Shown here: piece after piece, positions 6,733 through 6,858 of the stretch
How the letters are laid out: each line of letters opens with the position of its first letter
How positions within the stretch are numbered: position 1 is the first letter of the stretch
Origin: DATLBY01 sp035526665
GTDB lineage: Bacteria; Acidobacteriota; Terriglobia; Bryobacterales; Bryobacteraceae
Assembly (NCBI GenBank): GCA_035526665.1
Contig: DATLBY010000125.1
Coordinates: 1 to 6,858, forward strand
Length of the DNA: 6,858 nucleotides
Direction of reading: 5' to 3'
The notes under the pieces: generated by a model
What the model was told of the DNA's origin: nothing
The model's input: the letters and a program-made list of their open reading frames with translations, nothing else
Database searches by the model: none
Translations under genes and position numbers: made by a program

Positions 6733-6769
6733 AAGCAGCGGCGAGGAAAAGCCGTTTTTGGGGCTGCTT
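6733..6769. terminator. Hairpin with T-tracts on both strands, likely terminator
   Basis: A 7-bp perfect stem pairs AAGCAGC (6733-6739) with GCTGCTT (6763-6769). On the minus strand it is followed by six T residues (6734-6729), the layout of an intrinsic terminator for a gene arriving from the right. On the plus strand an alternative inner hairpin CGGC (6739-6742)/GCCG (6751-6754) with an 8-nt loop is followed at once by TTTTT (6755-6759), suited to stopping the amidohydrolase transcript. A third, competing pairing GCCGC (6723-6727)/GCGGC (6738-6742) also exists. The plus-strand stem is short, so strength is uncertain. Confidence 0.45.
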
Positions 6770-6858
6770 ATGAATGTGGCAAACGTGGTCAGCTACTGTC
6801 CAGGCTGTGTTTCGGCTTCCAGCAACTCGCGGAACGTCTGCTACCTCAGCTTCGTGCC
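6770..6858. other. Right-edge sequence without a supportable gene
   Basis: On the plus strand an ATG at 6770 opens a frame to the edge (29 codons, MNVANVVSYCPGC...), with GGGG at 6760-6763 six nt before it, but the peptide resembles nothing I know. On the minus strand a stretch TFRELLEAETQPGQ ending in TAG at 6795-6793 looks protein-like, yet the same frame has a TAG at 6843-6841. The terminator pointing leftwards at 6733-6769 hints at a gene arriving from the right; too little is visible to decide. Confidence 0.3.

Overview
The window reads as an ordinary chromosomal segment of a GC-rich Gram-negative bacterium. A TolQ/TolR pair implies an outer membrane. GTG/TTG start codons, a full-length RecN, a YbjT-type SDR, a Tat-type TIM-barrel protein and a secreted Amidohydro_2 enzyme together suggest Acidobacteriota, perhaps a Solibacter/Bryobacterales relative. 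That placement is an inference from gene content and protein style, not from a marker gene.

Layout. Positions 1-753 (minus strand) hold the start of a tolR/exbD-like gene, cut by the left edge, and a complete tolQ-like gene, read leftwards with only 3 nt between them. A divergent spacer of about 160 bp follows, carrying one Shine-Dalgarno for each direction, a perfect TATAAT and a 13-bp palindrome that covers the likely recN start. Four plus-strand genes then run in series: recN (917-2575), a DUF2867-type NAD(P)-binding SDR (2613-4076), a Tat-exported glycoside-hydrolase-like TIM-barrel protein with a C-terminal beta-rich region (4130-5776), and a Sec-exported metal-dependent amidohydrolase (5796-6680). 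The last ~178 bp hold a hairpin/terminator region and no gene I can support.

How the genes relate. TolQ/TolR would form the proton-driven inner-membrane motor of the Tol-Pal envelope system. RecN works in cytosolic double-strand-break repair. The SDR follows recN by a short gap but has no obvious functional tie to it. The TIM-barrel protein and the amidohydrolase are separated by 19 nt, both look exported, and probably act together on an extracytoplasmic substrate, possibly a carbohydrate-linked or aromatic compound. The substrate cannot be read from the sequence. I see no CRISPR, tRNA, rRNA, insertion sequence or phage feature. The least explained part is the TIM-barrel/amidohydrolase pair; the most interesting non-coding signal is the palindrome next to TATAAT at the recN start.
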